DNA of 20,645 bases from DASPKT01 sp035626475 (GCA_035626475.1 DASPNP010000012.1:1-20645), one strand, 5' to 3'; shown: positions 9,879-17,985, counted from the stretch's first letter. Notes: generated from the sequence alone by a model not told the origin. Numbers and translations are program-made.

Positions 9879-10661
9879 TCAGGCCGTGGCCGTCGGGGAC
9901 AAGGCGCTCCTGGCTTCCCTGACCAGTCGCACCAGCTCTGCTCTCGCCGCCTCGGCGGTGCCTATCCTCCGCCCGAACGCGAGGCGAATACTTACCGGCC
10001 CCATGGTGAGGTCGCAACCGTCCGGATCGATGCCGGACATGCGCCACTCGCCGGGCTGAGCGCCCATCAGGACCGTCGCGTAGAGGGCCAGCGCGTCGGC
10101 ATGGTCCTCGTTCATGTGGGCGATGATGCCGTCGGCGGCCTCGGCGAGCGGGCGCCAGACGGACTCCTCCGCCAGCAGGGCCGATCCCTCGACCCAATGG
10201 ATGCGGCCGAAGCCGGCGACCAGGTGCGCGCGCTGCGGCACCATGCGCCAGAGCCGGAAATCGCCGAACCCGGCATAGGCCGCGGCCGAGGGATGGCGGG
10301 CGAGGTACCGCGCCAGCAGCGCCGGCTCCTCCACCACTTCCATCCGGCCCAGCACCGAAAGCCGCGCGCCGGTCAGCGGCTCGTCCAGCCCGGCGGTGCC
10401 GTCGAACAGCAGCCCGGCGCGGGCGTCGGCGAACAAATTCCTCGTATGGTCGGCCAGGCCGGAGATCAGCAGCAGCGGGCAGCCGGCGTAATCGGTGGCG
10501 ACCAGCACCAGCGACGGATAGGGCCAGCCCTCCTCGTTCCAGGGCTCGGCGTCGCGCTGGGATGTCGCCAGCGTCGCCTGCCTGGCCGAGCGCATCAGCC
10601 GGCGGCCGGTCTCCGCCGGGCTCTCGGCGCCCGACTCCGTAACTCCGCGACTTGCCGCCAT
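9879..10661 (-). CDS. HugZ-like pyridoxamine 5'-phosphate oxidase-fold protein with DUF2470
   Basis: This 260-residue protein has a split-barrel flavin/haem-binding domain (about 18-160), including RSARQATLAT (24-33), LISGLADHTRNLFADARAGL (65-84) and HLVAGFGRIHW (146-156). A C-terminal DUF2470 domain follows from ~168, with IIAHMNEDHADALALY (179-194). This arrangement is that of the HugZ/HutZ family, some of whose members degrade haem to release iron. Others are only annotated as pyridoxamine 5'-phosphate oxidase-related, so substrate and reaction here are not established. It is cytosolic. The ATG is preceded by GGGGAG about 13 bases upstream, rather far. It may be co-transcribed with pckA, since only a weak hairpin (9855-9872) separates them. 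No haem uptake gene is nearby. Confidence 0.87.
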   Translation of the reverse strand: MAASRGVTESGAESPAETGRRLMRSARQATLATSQRDAEPWNEEGWPYPSLVLVATDYAGCPLLLISGLADHTRNLFADARAGLLFDGTAGLDEPLTGARLSVLGRMEVVEEPALLARYLARHPSAAAYAGFGDFRLWRMVPQRAHLVAGFGRIHWVEGSALLAEESVWRPLAEAADGIIAHMNEDHADALALYATVLMGAQPGEWRMSGIDPDGCDLTMGPVSIRLAFGRRIGTAEAARAELVRLVREARSALSPTATA

Positions 10662-10882
10662 GCTTGCGCTAGTCTCCCCACGCGCCTAGACCGGTTCAGG
10701 GACAGCGGCCGCGCCCACGGGCGCCGCTCTCCCGATGCGCCGCAATCGTGCCATACTGGCCCTCTAGCCATGGCGAAGCAAACGGGTGAGCCCGGGTCTC
10801 GTCGGTGGTGGCGCCGAGAATGGCGGATTAAGCGCAGGTGCTTCGGCGAACAGTGGGTTGAGGAACTAGGAGAGAAGAACAG

Positions 10883-11581
10883 GTGGCCCAGACGATCGCC
10901 CTGGTCGACGACGACCGCAACATCCTGACCTCGGTCTCCATCGCGCTCGAGGCCGAGGGCTACGAGGTCCGCACCTACACCGACGGCGACGAGGCGCTGA
11001 AGGGCCTGACCTCGCGTCCCGTCGACCTCGCCGTGCTGGACATCAAGATGCCGCGCATGGACGGCATGGAGCTGCTGCAGCGGCTGCGCCAGACCTCGGC
11101 CGTGCCGGTCATCTTCCTGACCTCCAAGGACGACGAGATCGACGAGCTGCAGGGCCTGCGCATGGGCGCGGACGACTATATCCGCAAGCCCTTCTCGCAG
11201 CGCCTGCTGATCGAGCGCATCCGGGCGCTGCTGCGGCGCGAGCAGCTGAAGGCCGGCAAGGGCGCGGCCGAGCCGGGCTCCACCCTGGTGCGCGGCGACC
11301 TGGTGCTGGACAGCGCGCGGCACAGCTGCAGCTGGAAGGGCCAGGAGATCGACCTGACCGTGACCGAGTTCCTGCTGGTCAAGGCGCTGGCGCAGCGGCC
11401 CGGCCACGTCAAGAACCGCGACCAGCTGATGGACGCGGCCTATGGCGAGCACATCTACGTCGACGACCGCACCATCGACAGCCACATCAAGCGGGTGCGC
11501 AAGAAGTTCAAGGTCGCCGACCCGGACTTCCAGCAGATCGAGACGCTGTACGGCGTCGGCTACAAGTACAAGGACAGCTGA
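10883..11581 (+). CDS. chvI: ChvI-like response regulator (OmpR family)
   Basis: This is a 232-residue two-component regulator. The receiver domain (1-118) has the acidic pocket D9-D11, phosphoacceptor D53 in VLDIKMPRMDG, switch T80 and K102 in RKPF. The winged-helix DNA-binding domain runs from about 134 to 230 and ends in IETLYGVGYKY, typical of OmpR/PhoB proteins. GTG is taken as the start because AGGAGAG (10868-10874) lies eight bases upstream. The assignment to ChvI rests on family resemblance and on its neighbours: a downstream sensor kinase of ChvG type and a nearby pckA. In Agrobacterium and Sinorhizobium ChvG/ChvI governs responses to acid and envelope stress, exopolysaccharide and virulence or symbiosis genes. 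Its targets here are unknown. Confidence 0.88.
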   Translation: MAQTIALVDDDRNILTSVSIALEAEGYEVRTYTDGDEALKGLTSRPVDLAVLDIKMPRMDGMELLQRLRQTSAVPVIFLTSKDDEIDELQGLRMGADDYIRKPFSQRLLIERIRALLRREQLKAGKGAAEPGSTLVRGDLVLDSARHSCSWKGQEIDLTVTEFLLVKALAQRPGHVKNRDQLMDAAYGEHIYVDDRTIDSHIKRVRKKFKVADPDFQQIETLYGVGYKYKDS

Positions 11582-11588
11582 GCGCGGC

Positions 11589-13370
11589 ATGGACGGCGAC
11601 GGCACCCTGCGGGCCCGGGCGGGCCGGACGGCGGAGGCGCCCGCCGAGGCCAGCCGGGCGCACGCCTCCGGCCGGGCCCCGGCGGAGGGCGTCATGGCCC
11701 GGCTGCGGCGCAGGCGCGCCTCCCGGCGGCGCCGGGCGCTGGCCGTCTCGCCGCTGACGCTGCGCATCCTGGCGGTCAACATGCTGGCGCTGGGCCTGCT
11801 GCTGGCCGGCCTGCTGGTGCTGCGCAGCTACCAGGACCGGCTTATCCAGAATGAACTCGCCAGCCTGACGACCGAGGCCCGCATCTTCGCCGGCGCCCTG
11901 GGCGAGGGCGCGATGGTGCCCAGCTACGACGAGTTCAACGAGCCCTCGGCCGAGATGAGCCACGAGCTGGCCCGCCAGATGGTGCGCCGGCTGGTGGAGA
12001 CGACCGACACCCGCACCCGGCTCTATTCCGCCAAGGGCACGCTGGTGGCCGACAGCCGCATCCTGGGCGGGCCGAAGACCCGGGTGCAGATCGAGGCGCT
12101 GCCGCCCATGCGCGACGGTAACCGGCTGACCGAGATCGGGATCGAGGTCTACGACTACATCGTCAACCGCCTGCCCGGCCGCGAGCACCTGCCGCTCTAC
12201 CAGGAATCCGCCGGCGGGCCGGCCGACATCTCCGACGTGCAGCGGGCGCTGGCCGGCGAGATCGCCACCAATGTCTGGCGCTCCGGCCGCAACCCCGACC
12301 GGCAGGACATGCTGCTGACGGTGGCGGTGCCGATCCAGCGCTACAAGCAGGTGCTGGGCGCCGTCTACATCTCGCGCGGCGGCGCCGAGATCGACCGGGC
12401 CGTGCGCCAGTTCCGCTGGGACATCCTGAAGGCCTTCGGCGTGGCGTTGCTGGTCACGGTCGGCCTGTCGCTCTACCTCGCCGGCACCATCGCCCGGCCC
12501 ATCAAGCGGCTGGCGGCGGCGGCCGACGCGGTGCGCTACAGCACCGGCCGGCAGACAATCATCCCCGACTTTTCCCACCGCCGCGACGAGATCGGCGACC
12601 TGTCGCAGTCGCTGCGCGCCATGACCTCGGCCATCTGGGAGCGGATGGACGCCATCGAGCGCTTCGCCGCCGACGTGGCGCACGAGATCAAGAACCCGCT
12701 GACCTCCATGCGCAGCGCCGTGGAGACGGTGCAGCGGGTGAAGGACGAGAAGCAACTGCGCCGCCTGCTGGACATCATCGCCCACGACGTGGAGCGGCTG
12801 GACCGGCTGATCAGCGACATCTCCAATGCCAGCCGCCTGGACGCCGAGCTGTCGCGCGCCGAGGCCGCTCCCGTCGATGTGGGCCGCATGCTGACCACGC
12901 TGGCCGACATCAGCGAGGGCACGCTGGAGCGCCAGGCCGAGCGCGCCGGCGAGGAGGCGGCCCCCCGCGCCCATGTCCGGGTCGAGCTGCCATCCCAGGG
13001 CGATCTGGTCGTGCCCGGGCTGGAAGGGCGGCTGACCCAGGTCTTCCAGAACCTGATCGGCAACGCGCTCTCCTTCTCGCCGCCGGGCGGCACGGTGACC
13101 CTGTCCGCCCGCGCCTTCCCCGACCGGGTCGAGGCCTATTGCGAGGACCAGGGGCCGGGCATCCCGGAGGGCAAGCTGGAGGCGATCTTCGACCGCTTCT
13201 ATTCCGAGCGCCCGGCCGGCGAGGCCTTCGGCAAGCATTCCGGCCTGGGCCTGTCGATCTCCAAGCAGATCGTCGAGGCGCACAATGGCCGCATCTTCGC
13301 CGAGAACCTCCAGGCCCCCAGCGGCCAGGTGAAGGGCGCCCGCTTCACGGTCGTGCTGCCTCGGCGCTAA
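11589..13370 (+). CDS. chvG: ChvG-like sensor histidine kinase
   Basis: This inner-membrane kinase is the partner of the preceding ChvI-like regulator; its ATG lies 7 bases after that stop. With this start it has 593 residues. There is an arginine-rich cytosolic N-terminus, TM1 at about 57-79, a ~200-residue periplasmic sensor domain, TM2 at about 283-301 and a HAMP linker to ~353. The HisKA H-box FAADVAHEIKNPLTSM carries phosphoacceptor H365. The ATPase domain has N-box NLIGNAL (488-494), G1 DQGPGIP (520-526) and G2 GLGLSI (552-557). The start is uncertain: an ATG at 11694 has a better GGAGGG (11684-11689) but only four bases of spacing, and would remove 35 residues without touching TM1. In rhizobia hprK and PTS genes follow chvG; here they do not. 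Confidence 0.9.
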   Translation: MDGDGTLRARAGRTAEAPAEASRAHASGRAPAEGVMARLRRRRASRRRRALAVSPLTLRILAVNMLALGLLLAGLLVLRSYQDRLIQNELASLTTEARIFAGALGEGAMVPSYDEFNEPSAEMSHELARQMVRRLVETTDTRTRLYSAKGTLVADSRILGGPKTRVQIEALPPMRDGNRLTEIGIEVYDYIVNRLPGREHLPLYQESAGGPADISDVQRALAGEIATNVWRSGRNPDRQDMLLTVAVPIQRYKQVLGAVYISRGGAEIDRAVRQFRWDILKAFGVALLVTVGLSLYLAGTIARPIKRLAAAADAVRYSTGRQTIIPDFSHRRDEIGDLSQSLRAMTSAIWERMDAIERFAADVAHEIKNPLTSMRSAVETVQRVKDEKQLRRLLDIIAHDVERLDRLISDISNASRLDAELSRAEAAPVDVGRMLTTLADISEGTLERQAERAGEEAAPRAHVRVELPSQGDLVVPGLEGRLTQVFQNLIGNALSFSPPGGTVTLSARAFPDRVEAYCEDQGPGIPEGKLEAIFDRFYSERPAGEAFGKHSGLGLSISKQIVEAHNGRIFAENLQAPSGQVKGARFTVVLPRR

Positions 13371-13389
13371 GCCGGGCCCTGCCGTTTCA

Positions 13390-13418
13390 TTGCAAGTATT
13401 TCAGAGATGTGATATCCG
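13390..13418 (+). promoter_or_regulatory. Candidate promoter in AT-richer gap before cytochrome c gene
   Basis: The gap between chvG and the cytochrome gene is clearly less GC-rich than its surroundings. It contains TTGCAA (13390-13395), 17 bases, then TATCCG (13413-13418), a plausible housekeeping promoter. Two GATATC sequences about 26 bases apart frame the region just downstream. This is judged by eye only. Confidence 0.3.
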
Positions 13419-13535
13419 TTACATGGTCACCACGGCGATATCTCCGACGTTATTCTACCATTTGCGCAGTTGCAGCGATTATCCGCTGGGAGCACAAGCC
13501 CCGTACGAAGCTCGACTTCAATCGGGAGACCGCAA

Positions 13536-14027
13536 TTGTCCAAGCTCATCACCGCCGCCCTCCTCGCCAGCCTCGGCTCGCTGCCGGCCCATGCCGCCTC
13601 CCAGGCGGAACTCGAGCGCGGCCGCTATCTCGCCGCCATCATGGATTGCGGCGGCTGCCACACGCCCGGCGCCGCGATGGGCAAGCCCGACACGAAGCGC
13701 GCCCTGGCCGGCGGCGACATCGGCTTCGCCATACCGGGCATAGGCACCTTCTACCCGCCCAACCTGACCAGCGACCGTGAGACCGGCCTGGGCGCCTGGA
13801 GCGCCGAGGAGGTGGACCGCGCCGTCCGCAAGGGCATGCGCCCGGACGGCCGCGAACTCGCCCCCGCCATGCCCTGGCGCGCCTACGCCGCCATGACCGA
13901 CGCCGACGCCGCGGCCCTGGCTGCCTACCTCAAGAGCCTGCCCGCCGTCCAGGCCAGGACGCCCGGCCCCTTCGGCCCGACCGAAGCGCCGACGGCCCCG
14001 CACTTCACGGTGCAGATGCCGAAGTGA
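13536..14027 (+). CDS. Exported monohaem cytochrome c
   Basis: This 163-residue periplasmic electron carrier starts at TTG, chosen because GGGAGA (13524-13529) stands six bases upstream. That start directly opens a textbook signal peptide, with K3 followed by a hydrophobic run and cleavage after AHA (residue 20). An earlier TTG at 13470 would add 22 residues unlike a signal sequence. The haem attachment motif is CGGCH (C38, C41, H42). M112 in APAMPW is the probable sixth ligand, followed by YAAMTDADAAALAAYLKSLP (117-136). This resembles one haem domain of the multi-haem cytochrome subunits of membrane alcohol or sugar dehydrogenases, but no dehydrogenase gene is adjacent, so its partner is unknown. 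Confidence 0.9.
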   Translation: MSKLITAALLASLGSLPAHAASQAELERGRYLAAIMDCGGCHTPGAAMGKPDTKRALAGGDIGFAIPGIGTFYPPNLTSDRETGLGAWSAEEVDRAVRKGMRPDGRELAPAMPWRAYAAMTDADAAALAAYLKSLPAVQARTPGPFGPTEAPTAPHFTVQMPK

Positions 14028-14060
14028 CGGGCGGACTTTTTGGCCGCCACCCGCTTGTGT

Positions 14061-14096
14061 AGTGTCCTGCGGAGGAAACGCAATCCGCAGGACGCT
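14061..14096 (+). promoter_or_regulatory. Hairpin abutting the esterase start codon
   Basis: The 13 bases 14061-14073 pair with 14084-14096 (twelve Watson-Crick pairs and one G-T) around a ten-base loop. The 3' arm ends at the base before the ATG at 14097. It contains CAGGAC, the nearest Shine-Dalgarno-like sequence, while a stronger GGAGG (14071-14075) straddles the 5' arm and loop about 21 bases upstream. Extra T-A and G-T pairs could even draw in the AUG. No T run follows, so a terminator is less likely. It may mask translation initiation of the next gene. Confidence 0.5.
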
Positions 14097-15023
14097 ATGC
14101 CCGCCCGCCTCGCCGCGCTCCTTCTCGCCGCCTTCCTGATCACCCAGCCCGCGTCCGCCGAGCAGATCGGCACGCTGGTGAAGCACGAGGCCTTCCCTTC
14201 CGCGCATGTCGAGCCGCACAACGTCACCGTCTGGCTGCCGCCGGGCTACGAGGGCGGGACCGAGCGCTACAGCGTCCTCTACATGGCCGACGGCCAGAAC
14301 GTGTTCGAGGACGCCACCTCCTTCATCAAGAAGGAGTGGGGCGTCGACGAGGCGGTGGCCGGGCTGATGGCGGAAGGCAAGATGCGCCCGACCATCGTCG
14401 TCGGCGTCCGGAACACCGCCAATCGCCGGGGCGAGTATTTCCCCCGCGCCGCCTTCGACCGGCTGCCGGAGGAGGTGCGGACCATCATGCTGCCCCGCTT
14501 CGCCGGCAAGCCGCCGGTGTCCGACGATTACCTGCGGTTCCTGGTGGAGGAGGTGAAGCCCTTCATCGACAAGACCTACCGCACGCGGCCCGATCGCGAG
14601 GACACGATGGTCATGGGCGCCAGCGCGGGCGGGATGATCTCGCTCTACGCCGTCATGCGGCACCCCGATGGCTTCGGCGGTGCCGGCTGTCTGTCGACGC
14701 ACTGACCGGCGGGCGGCACCCAGTCCAACGGCAAGCCGGGCGAGCTGACCGACCAGCAGAGGTCCCTGGTGCCGGCCGCCCTGATGTCCCTGGTGGCGGA
14801 GCGGCTGCGGCCCGGGAAGGCCAAGCTCTATTTCGACCATGGCAACCGGACCCTGGACGCCCACTACGCTCCCTACCAGGCGCTGGCCGACCGGCTGCTG
14901 GTCCAGGCCGGCTTCACCCCGGGCAAGGATCTGCTGAGCCTGCGCTTCGAGGGCGAGCACAATGAGCCCGCCTGGCGCTCACAGCTGGCGCATCCGCTGA
15001 GCTTCCTGCTGCCGCCGCGCTGA
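14097..15023 (+). pseudogene. Exported alpha/beta-hydrolase esterase broken by an in-frame TGA
   Basis: Read through, this is a 308-residue exported esterase of the IroE/Fes-like alpha/beta-hydrolase group. It has a signal peptide ending at PASA (about residue 21), NVTVWLPPGYEGG (42-54), YSVLYMADGQNVF (58-70) and nucleophile S176 in MGASAGG. Codon 203 (14703-14705) is TGA, after GGAGCLSTH. The same frame then continues without change, PAGGTQSNG and on to LYFDHGNRTLDAHY (244-257) and FEGEHNEPAW (284-293), which hold the likely acid and H288 of the triad. I recall related esterases reading STHWP at this point, so a TGG to TGA change is the simplest explanation. The 202-residue product would lack the acid and histidine. 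There is no frameshift, so it may be recent, a sequencing error, or read through. Confidence 0.8.
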
Positions 15024-15106
15024 GGGGCTTACCCCCTCGCGGGCATTGCGCCGGGCGCCCGGGCGACCGACCTTCTGCCGGCATGCCGCCGATAGGGAGC
15101 CTGCCC

Positions 15107-15856
15107 GTGCGACGCCTGGCCCTTCTCCTCGCCCTCCTGCTGGCGCCCGCGCCCGTTCTGGCGGACGCGCTCTGCCCCGCCGACACGATCGCGCCCGCCA
15201 AGGTGGAGCGCGCCAGCCTGCAGAGCGGCGGCCGGACCATCCCGGTTTCGGTGCGCCTGCCGGCCGGCGGGGCCAAGGCGCCCGCCGTCCTGCTGCTGCA
15301 CGGCCGCACCGGCCCAACCTTCTACGCCCAGCGGCTGGACGGCGTGGCGGACCGGCTGGCGGCGGCCGGCATCGCCGCGGTGACGGTCGACTATTTCGGC
15401 GCCGACGTGCCCAAGGACCCTGCCGTGACGCGTGAAGCCTTCCAGGGCTGGCTCGCCACGCTGGACCGAGTGGTCGCCTGGACGGCGGCGCACCCCCGTA
15501 TCGACCCCGCCCGCATCGGCATCGCCGGCTTCTCCCTGGGCGGATTCCTGGGCCAGGTGCAGGCGGCCGGGGACGAGCGCATCAAGGCGCTGGCCGCCTA
15601 CGCCGCCGGCCTGTCCGAGAGCTTCCCGGCCGACGCCAGGCGCCTGCCGCCGCTGCTGCTGGTCCATGCCGACATGGACCCGATCGTGTCCCCCGGCGAC
15701 GTCATGGCGCTGGAGGACAAGGCCAAAGAACTCGGCGCGCCGGTCGAGGTGAAGAGCTATCCGGTGGCCGAGCATATTCCCACGGGCGACACCTGGTGCG
15801 ACAGCGCCCGGGTGCTGGCGGCGTTCTTTGAGCGGACGCTGATAAAGGGACCCTGA
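15107..15856 (+). CDS. Exported dienelactone hydrolase family protein
   Basis: This 249-residue alpha/beta hydrolase is predicted to be periplasmic. The GTG start at 15107 is preferred over the ATG at 15083 because AGGGAG (15094-15099) lies seven bases before it and it opens directly into MRRLALLLALLLAPAPVLA, a signal peptide. The nucleophile is S143 in GFSLGG (true dienelactone hydrolases use cysteine), with probable acid D191 in HADMDP and H223 in VAEHIPTG. The oxyanion region is VLLLHGRTG (61-69). The serine nucleophile means substrate cannot be inferred from the family name; an ester or thioester hydrolase is likely. It lies 83 bases after the broken esterase and 90 bases before trpB. Confidence 0.88.
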   Translation: MRRLALLLALLLAPAPVLADALCPADTIAPAKVERASLQSGGRTIPVSVRLPAGGAKAPAVLLLHGRTGPTFYAQRLDGVADRLAAAGIAAVTVDYFGADVPKDPAVTREAFQGWLATLDRVVAWTAAHPRIDPARIGIAGFSLGGFLGQVQAAGDERIKALAAYAAGLSESFPADARRLPPLLLVHADMDPIVSPGDVMALEDKAKELGAPVEVKSYPVAEHIPTGDTWCDSARVLAAFFERTLIKGP

Positions 15857-15873
15857 TCCGCGCGCCCCGAGGC

Positions 15874-15902
15874 TTGGAAATCCAGGGGTCCGCCGCTATC
15901 CT
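15874..15902 (+). promoter_or_regulatory. Candidate promoter of the trpBA-accD-folC block
   Basis: TTGGAA (15874-15879) is separated by 17 bases from TATCCT (15897-15902), a good match to alphaproteobacterial housekeeping promoters. It would give a leader of about 38 bases before the trpB ATG. No leader peptide or attenuator-like alternative hairpins fit in that space. Confidence 0.45.
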
Positions 15903-15946
15903 CCCCGGCTTCGCGCCGCAACCTGGGCGGCGCCGGGAGTGCTGGC

Positions 15947-17161
15947 ATGACACAGAGCTTGAACACCTACCGGGCGGGCCCGGACGAGCATGGCCGGTTC
16001 GGCCTCTATGGCGGGCGCTTCGTCGCCGAGACGCTGATGCCGCTCATCCTGGAGCTGGAGCAGGCCTACAACGCCGCCAAGGCCGACCCGGAGTTCAAGC
16101 GCGAGCTGGCGCACTATCTGGCGCACTATGTCGGCCGCCCCAGCCCGCTCTACTTCGCCGAGCGGCTGACGGCGGAGCTCGGCGGCGCCAAGGTCTATTT
16201 CAAGCGCGACGAGCTGAACCATACCGGCGCGCACAAGATCAACAACTGCATGGGCCAGATCCTGCTGGCCAAGCGCATGGGCAAGAAGCGCATCATCGCC
16301 GAGACCGGTGCCGGCCAGCACGGCGTGGCGACGGCGACGGTGGCGGCCCTCATGGGCCTGCCCTGCGTCATCTACATGGGCGAGACGGACATCGCCCGGC
16401 AGCAGCCCAACGTCTTCCGCATGAAGCTGCTGGGCGCCGAGATCCGCCCGGCCACCTCGGGCGCGCGCACCCTCAAGGACGCCATGAACGAGGCGCTGCG
16501 CGACTGGGTGACGAACGTCGAGGACACCTACTACATCATCGGCACGGCCGCCGGCCCGCACCCCTATCCCGCCATGGTCCGCGACTTCCAGTCGATCATC
16601 GGCGAGGAGGTGCGCACCCAGATGATGGAGGCGGAGGGGCGCCTGCCGGACACGCTGGTCGCCTGCATCGGCGGCGGTTCCAACGCCATCGGCCTGTTCC
16701 ATCCCTTCCTGGACGAGCCGTCGGTCAAGATGGTCGCCGTCGAGGCGGCGGGCCACGGCATCGCCACCGGCGCGCATGCGGCCTCGCTCACGGGGGGCCG
16801 GCCGGGCGTGCTGCACGGCAACCGCACCTACCTGCTGCAGGACGAGGACGGCCAGATCGTCGAGGGCCACTCCATCTCCGCCGGCCTGGATTATCCCGGC
16901 ATCGGCCCGGAGCATGCTTGGCTGCACGATACCGGCCGGGTGAAGTACGTCCACGCCACCGACCTGGAGGCGTTGGAGGCCTTCAAGCTGCTGGCCCGGA
17001 CCGAGGGCATCCTCCCCGCCCTGGAGCCCAGCCACGCGCTGGCCGAGGTCACGCGCCTCGCGCCGACCCTGCCGAAGGACAATCTGCTGGTGATGAATCT
17101 CTGCGGCCGCGGCGACAAGGACATCTTCACCGTGGCGCGCGAGCTGGGGGTGCAGCTGTGA
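15947..17161 (+). CDS. trpB: Tryptophan synthase beta subunit
   Basis: TrpB joins indole and L-serine to make L-tryptophan using pyridoxal phosphate, in an alpha2-beta2 complex with TrpA. The 404 residues cover the whole family. K97 in HTGAHKINN forms the Schiff base, E119 in AETGAGQHG is the catalytic acid, and GGGSNAIG (242-249) binds the cofactor phosphate. The N-terminal GRFGLYGGRFVAETL is characteristic of the TrpB1 type that pairs with TrpA. GGGAG at 15935-15939, seven bases ahead, supports the ATG. The stop overlaps the trpA start by four bases. In many alphaproteobacteria trpF sits directly upstream; here it does not. Confidence 0.98.
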   Translation: MTQSLNTYRAGPDEHGRFGLYGGRFVAETLMPLILELEQAYNAAKADPEFKRELAHYLAHYVGRPSPLYFAERLTAELGGAKVYFKRDELNHTGAHKINNCMGQILLAKRMGKKRIIAETGAGQHGVATATVAALMGLPCVIYMGETDIARQQPNVFRMKLLGAEIRPATSGARTLKDAMNEALRDWVTNVEDTYYIIGTAAGPHPYPAMVRDFQSIIGEEVRTQMMEAEGRLPDTLVACIGGGSNAIGLFHPFLDEPSVKMVAVEAAGHGIATGAHAASLTGGRPGVLHGNRTYLLQDEDGQIVEGHSISAGLDYPGIGPEHAWLHDTGRVKYVHATDLEALEAFKLLARTEGILPALEPSHALAEVTRLAPTLPKDNLLVMNLCGRGDKDIFTVARELGVQL

Positions 17162-17985
17162 GCGCCCGCATCGACGCCCGCTTCCAGGCATTGAGGGCCG
17201 AGGGCCGCGCCGGCCTGGTGACCTTCGTGTCCGCCGGCGACCCCGACCACGAGACCTGCCTGGCGCTGCTGAAGGGGCTGCCGGGCGCCGGCGCCGACCT
17301 GATCGAGCTGGGCATGCCCTTCACCGACCCGATGGCCGACGGCCCGGCGATCCAGGCCTCCAGCCTGCGCGCGCTGAAGGCCGGCGCCGGCATGAAGCGG
17401 ACGCTGGAGCTGGCCCGCGCCTTCCGCGAGACCGACGCCGACACGCCGCTGATCCTCATGGGCTATTACAACCCGGTCTATGCCTATGGCGTGGAGCGGT
17501 TCCTGGCCGACGCGAAGGCCGCGGGCGTGGACGGGCTGATCGTTGTCGATCTGCCGCCCGAGGAGGACCAGGAGCTGTGCCTGCCCGCCGTGAAGGCCGG
17601 CCTCAGCTTCGTGCGCCTCGCCACGCCGACGACGGACGAGCGGCGCCTGCCGGCGGTGCTGGCGAATACCACGGGCTTCGTCTACTACGTCTCCGTCGCC
17701 GGCGTGACCGGCGCCGGTTCGGCGACGGACGAGGCCATCGCCCTGGCCGTGTCGCGCCTGAAGGCGCAGACCGACCTACCGATCGCGGTGGGTTTCGGCA
17801 TCAACACGCCGCAGGCCGCCGCCTCCGTCGCCCGGGTGGCCGACGCCGCCGTGGTCGGCAGCGCCATCGTCCGCCGCATCGAAGCCAACCTGACCGAGGA
17901 GGGCATCGCCCGTCCCGAGCTGGTCGGCGACGTGCTGGCCTTCATCGGCCAGCTCGCCCAGGGCGTGCGCGGCGCGCGGAAATAG
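17158..17985 (+). CDS. trpA: Tryptophan synthase alpha subunit
   Basis: TrpA splits indole-3-glycerol phosphate into glyceraldehyde 3-phosphate and indole, which is passed to TrpB through a tunnel. The 275-residue TIM barrel has the catalytic pair E50 in DLIELGMPFTDP and D61 in MADGPAIQ, followed by LILMGYYNPVYAYG and VYYVSVAGVTGAG. The GTG start shares GTGA with the trpB stop, a typical translationally coupled arrangement, and gives the family's normal N-terminus (SARIDARFQAL). Confidence 0.98.
   Translation: MSARIDARFQALRAEGRAGLVTFVSAGDPDHETCLALLKGLPGAGADLIELGMPFTDPMADGPAIQASSLRALKAGAGMKRTLELARAFRETDADTPLILMGYYNPVYAYGVERFLADAKAAGVDGLIVVDLPPEEDQELCLPAVKAGLSFVRLATPTTDERRLPAVLANTTGFVYYVSVAGVTGAGSATDEAIALAVSRLKAQTDLPIAVGFGINTPQAAASVARVADAAVVGSAIVRRIEANLTEEGIARPELVGDVLAFIGQLAQGVRGARK

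Noticed and set aside
8223..10928. 901-codon plus-strand frame opposite pckA and the HugZ-like gene
   Set aside because: Mirror image of well-supported minus-strand genes, with no domain pattern of its own.
14703..14705. Selenocysteine codon in the esterase
   Set aside because: The position sits where Trp would be expected, not near the active-site serine, and the short downstream stem does not look like a bacterial SECIS element.
14097..14705. Esterase as a complete short protein of 202 residues
   Set aside because: The frame continues unchanged after the TGA with family motifs and the likely catalytic acid and histidine, so the short product would lack half of the active site.
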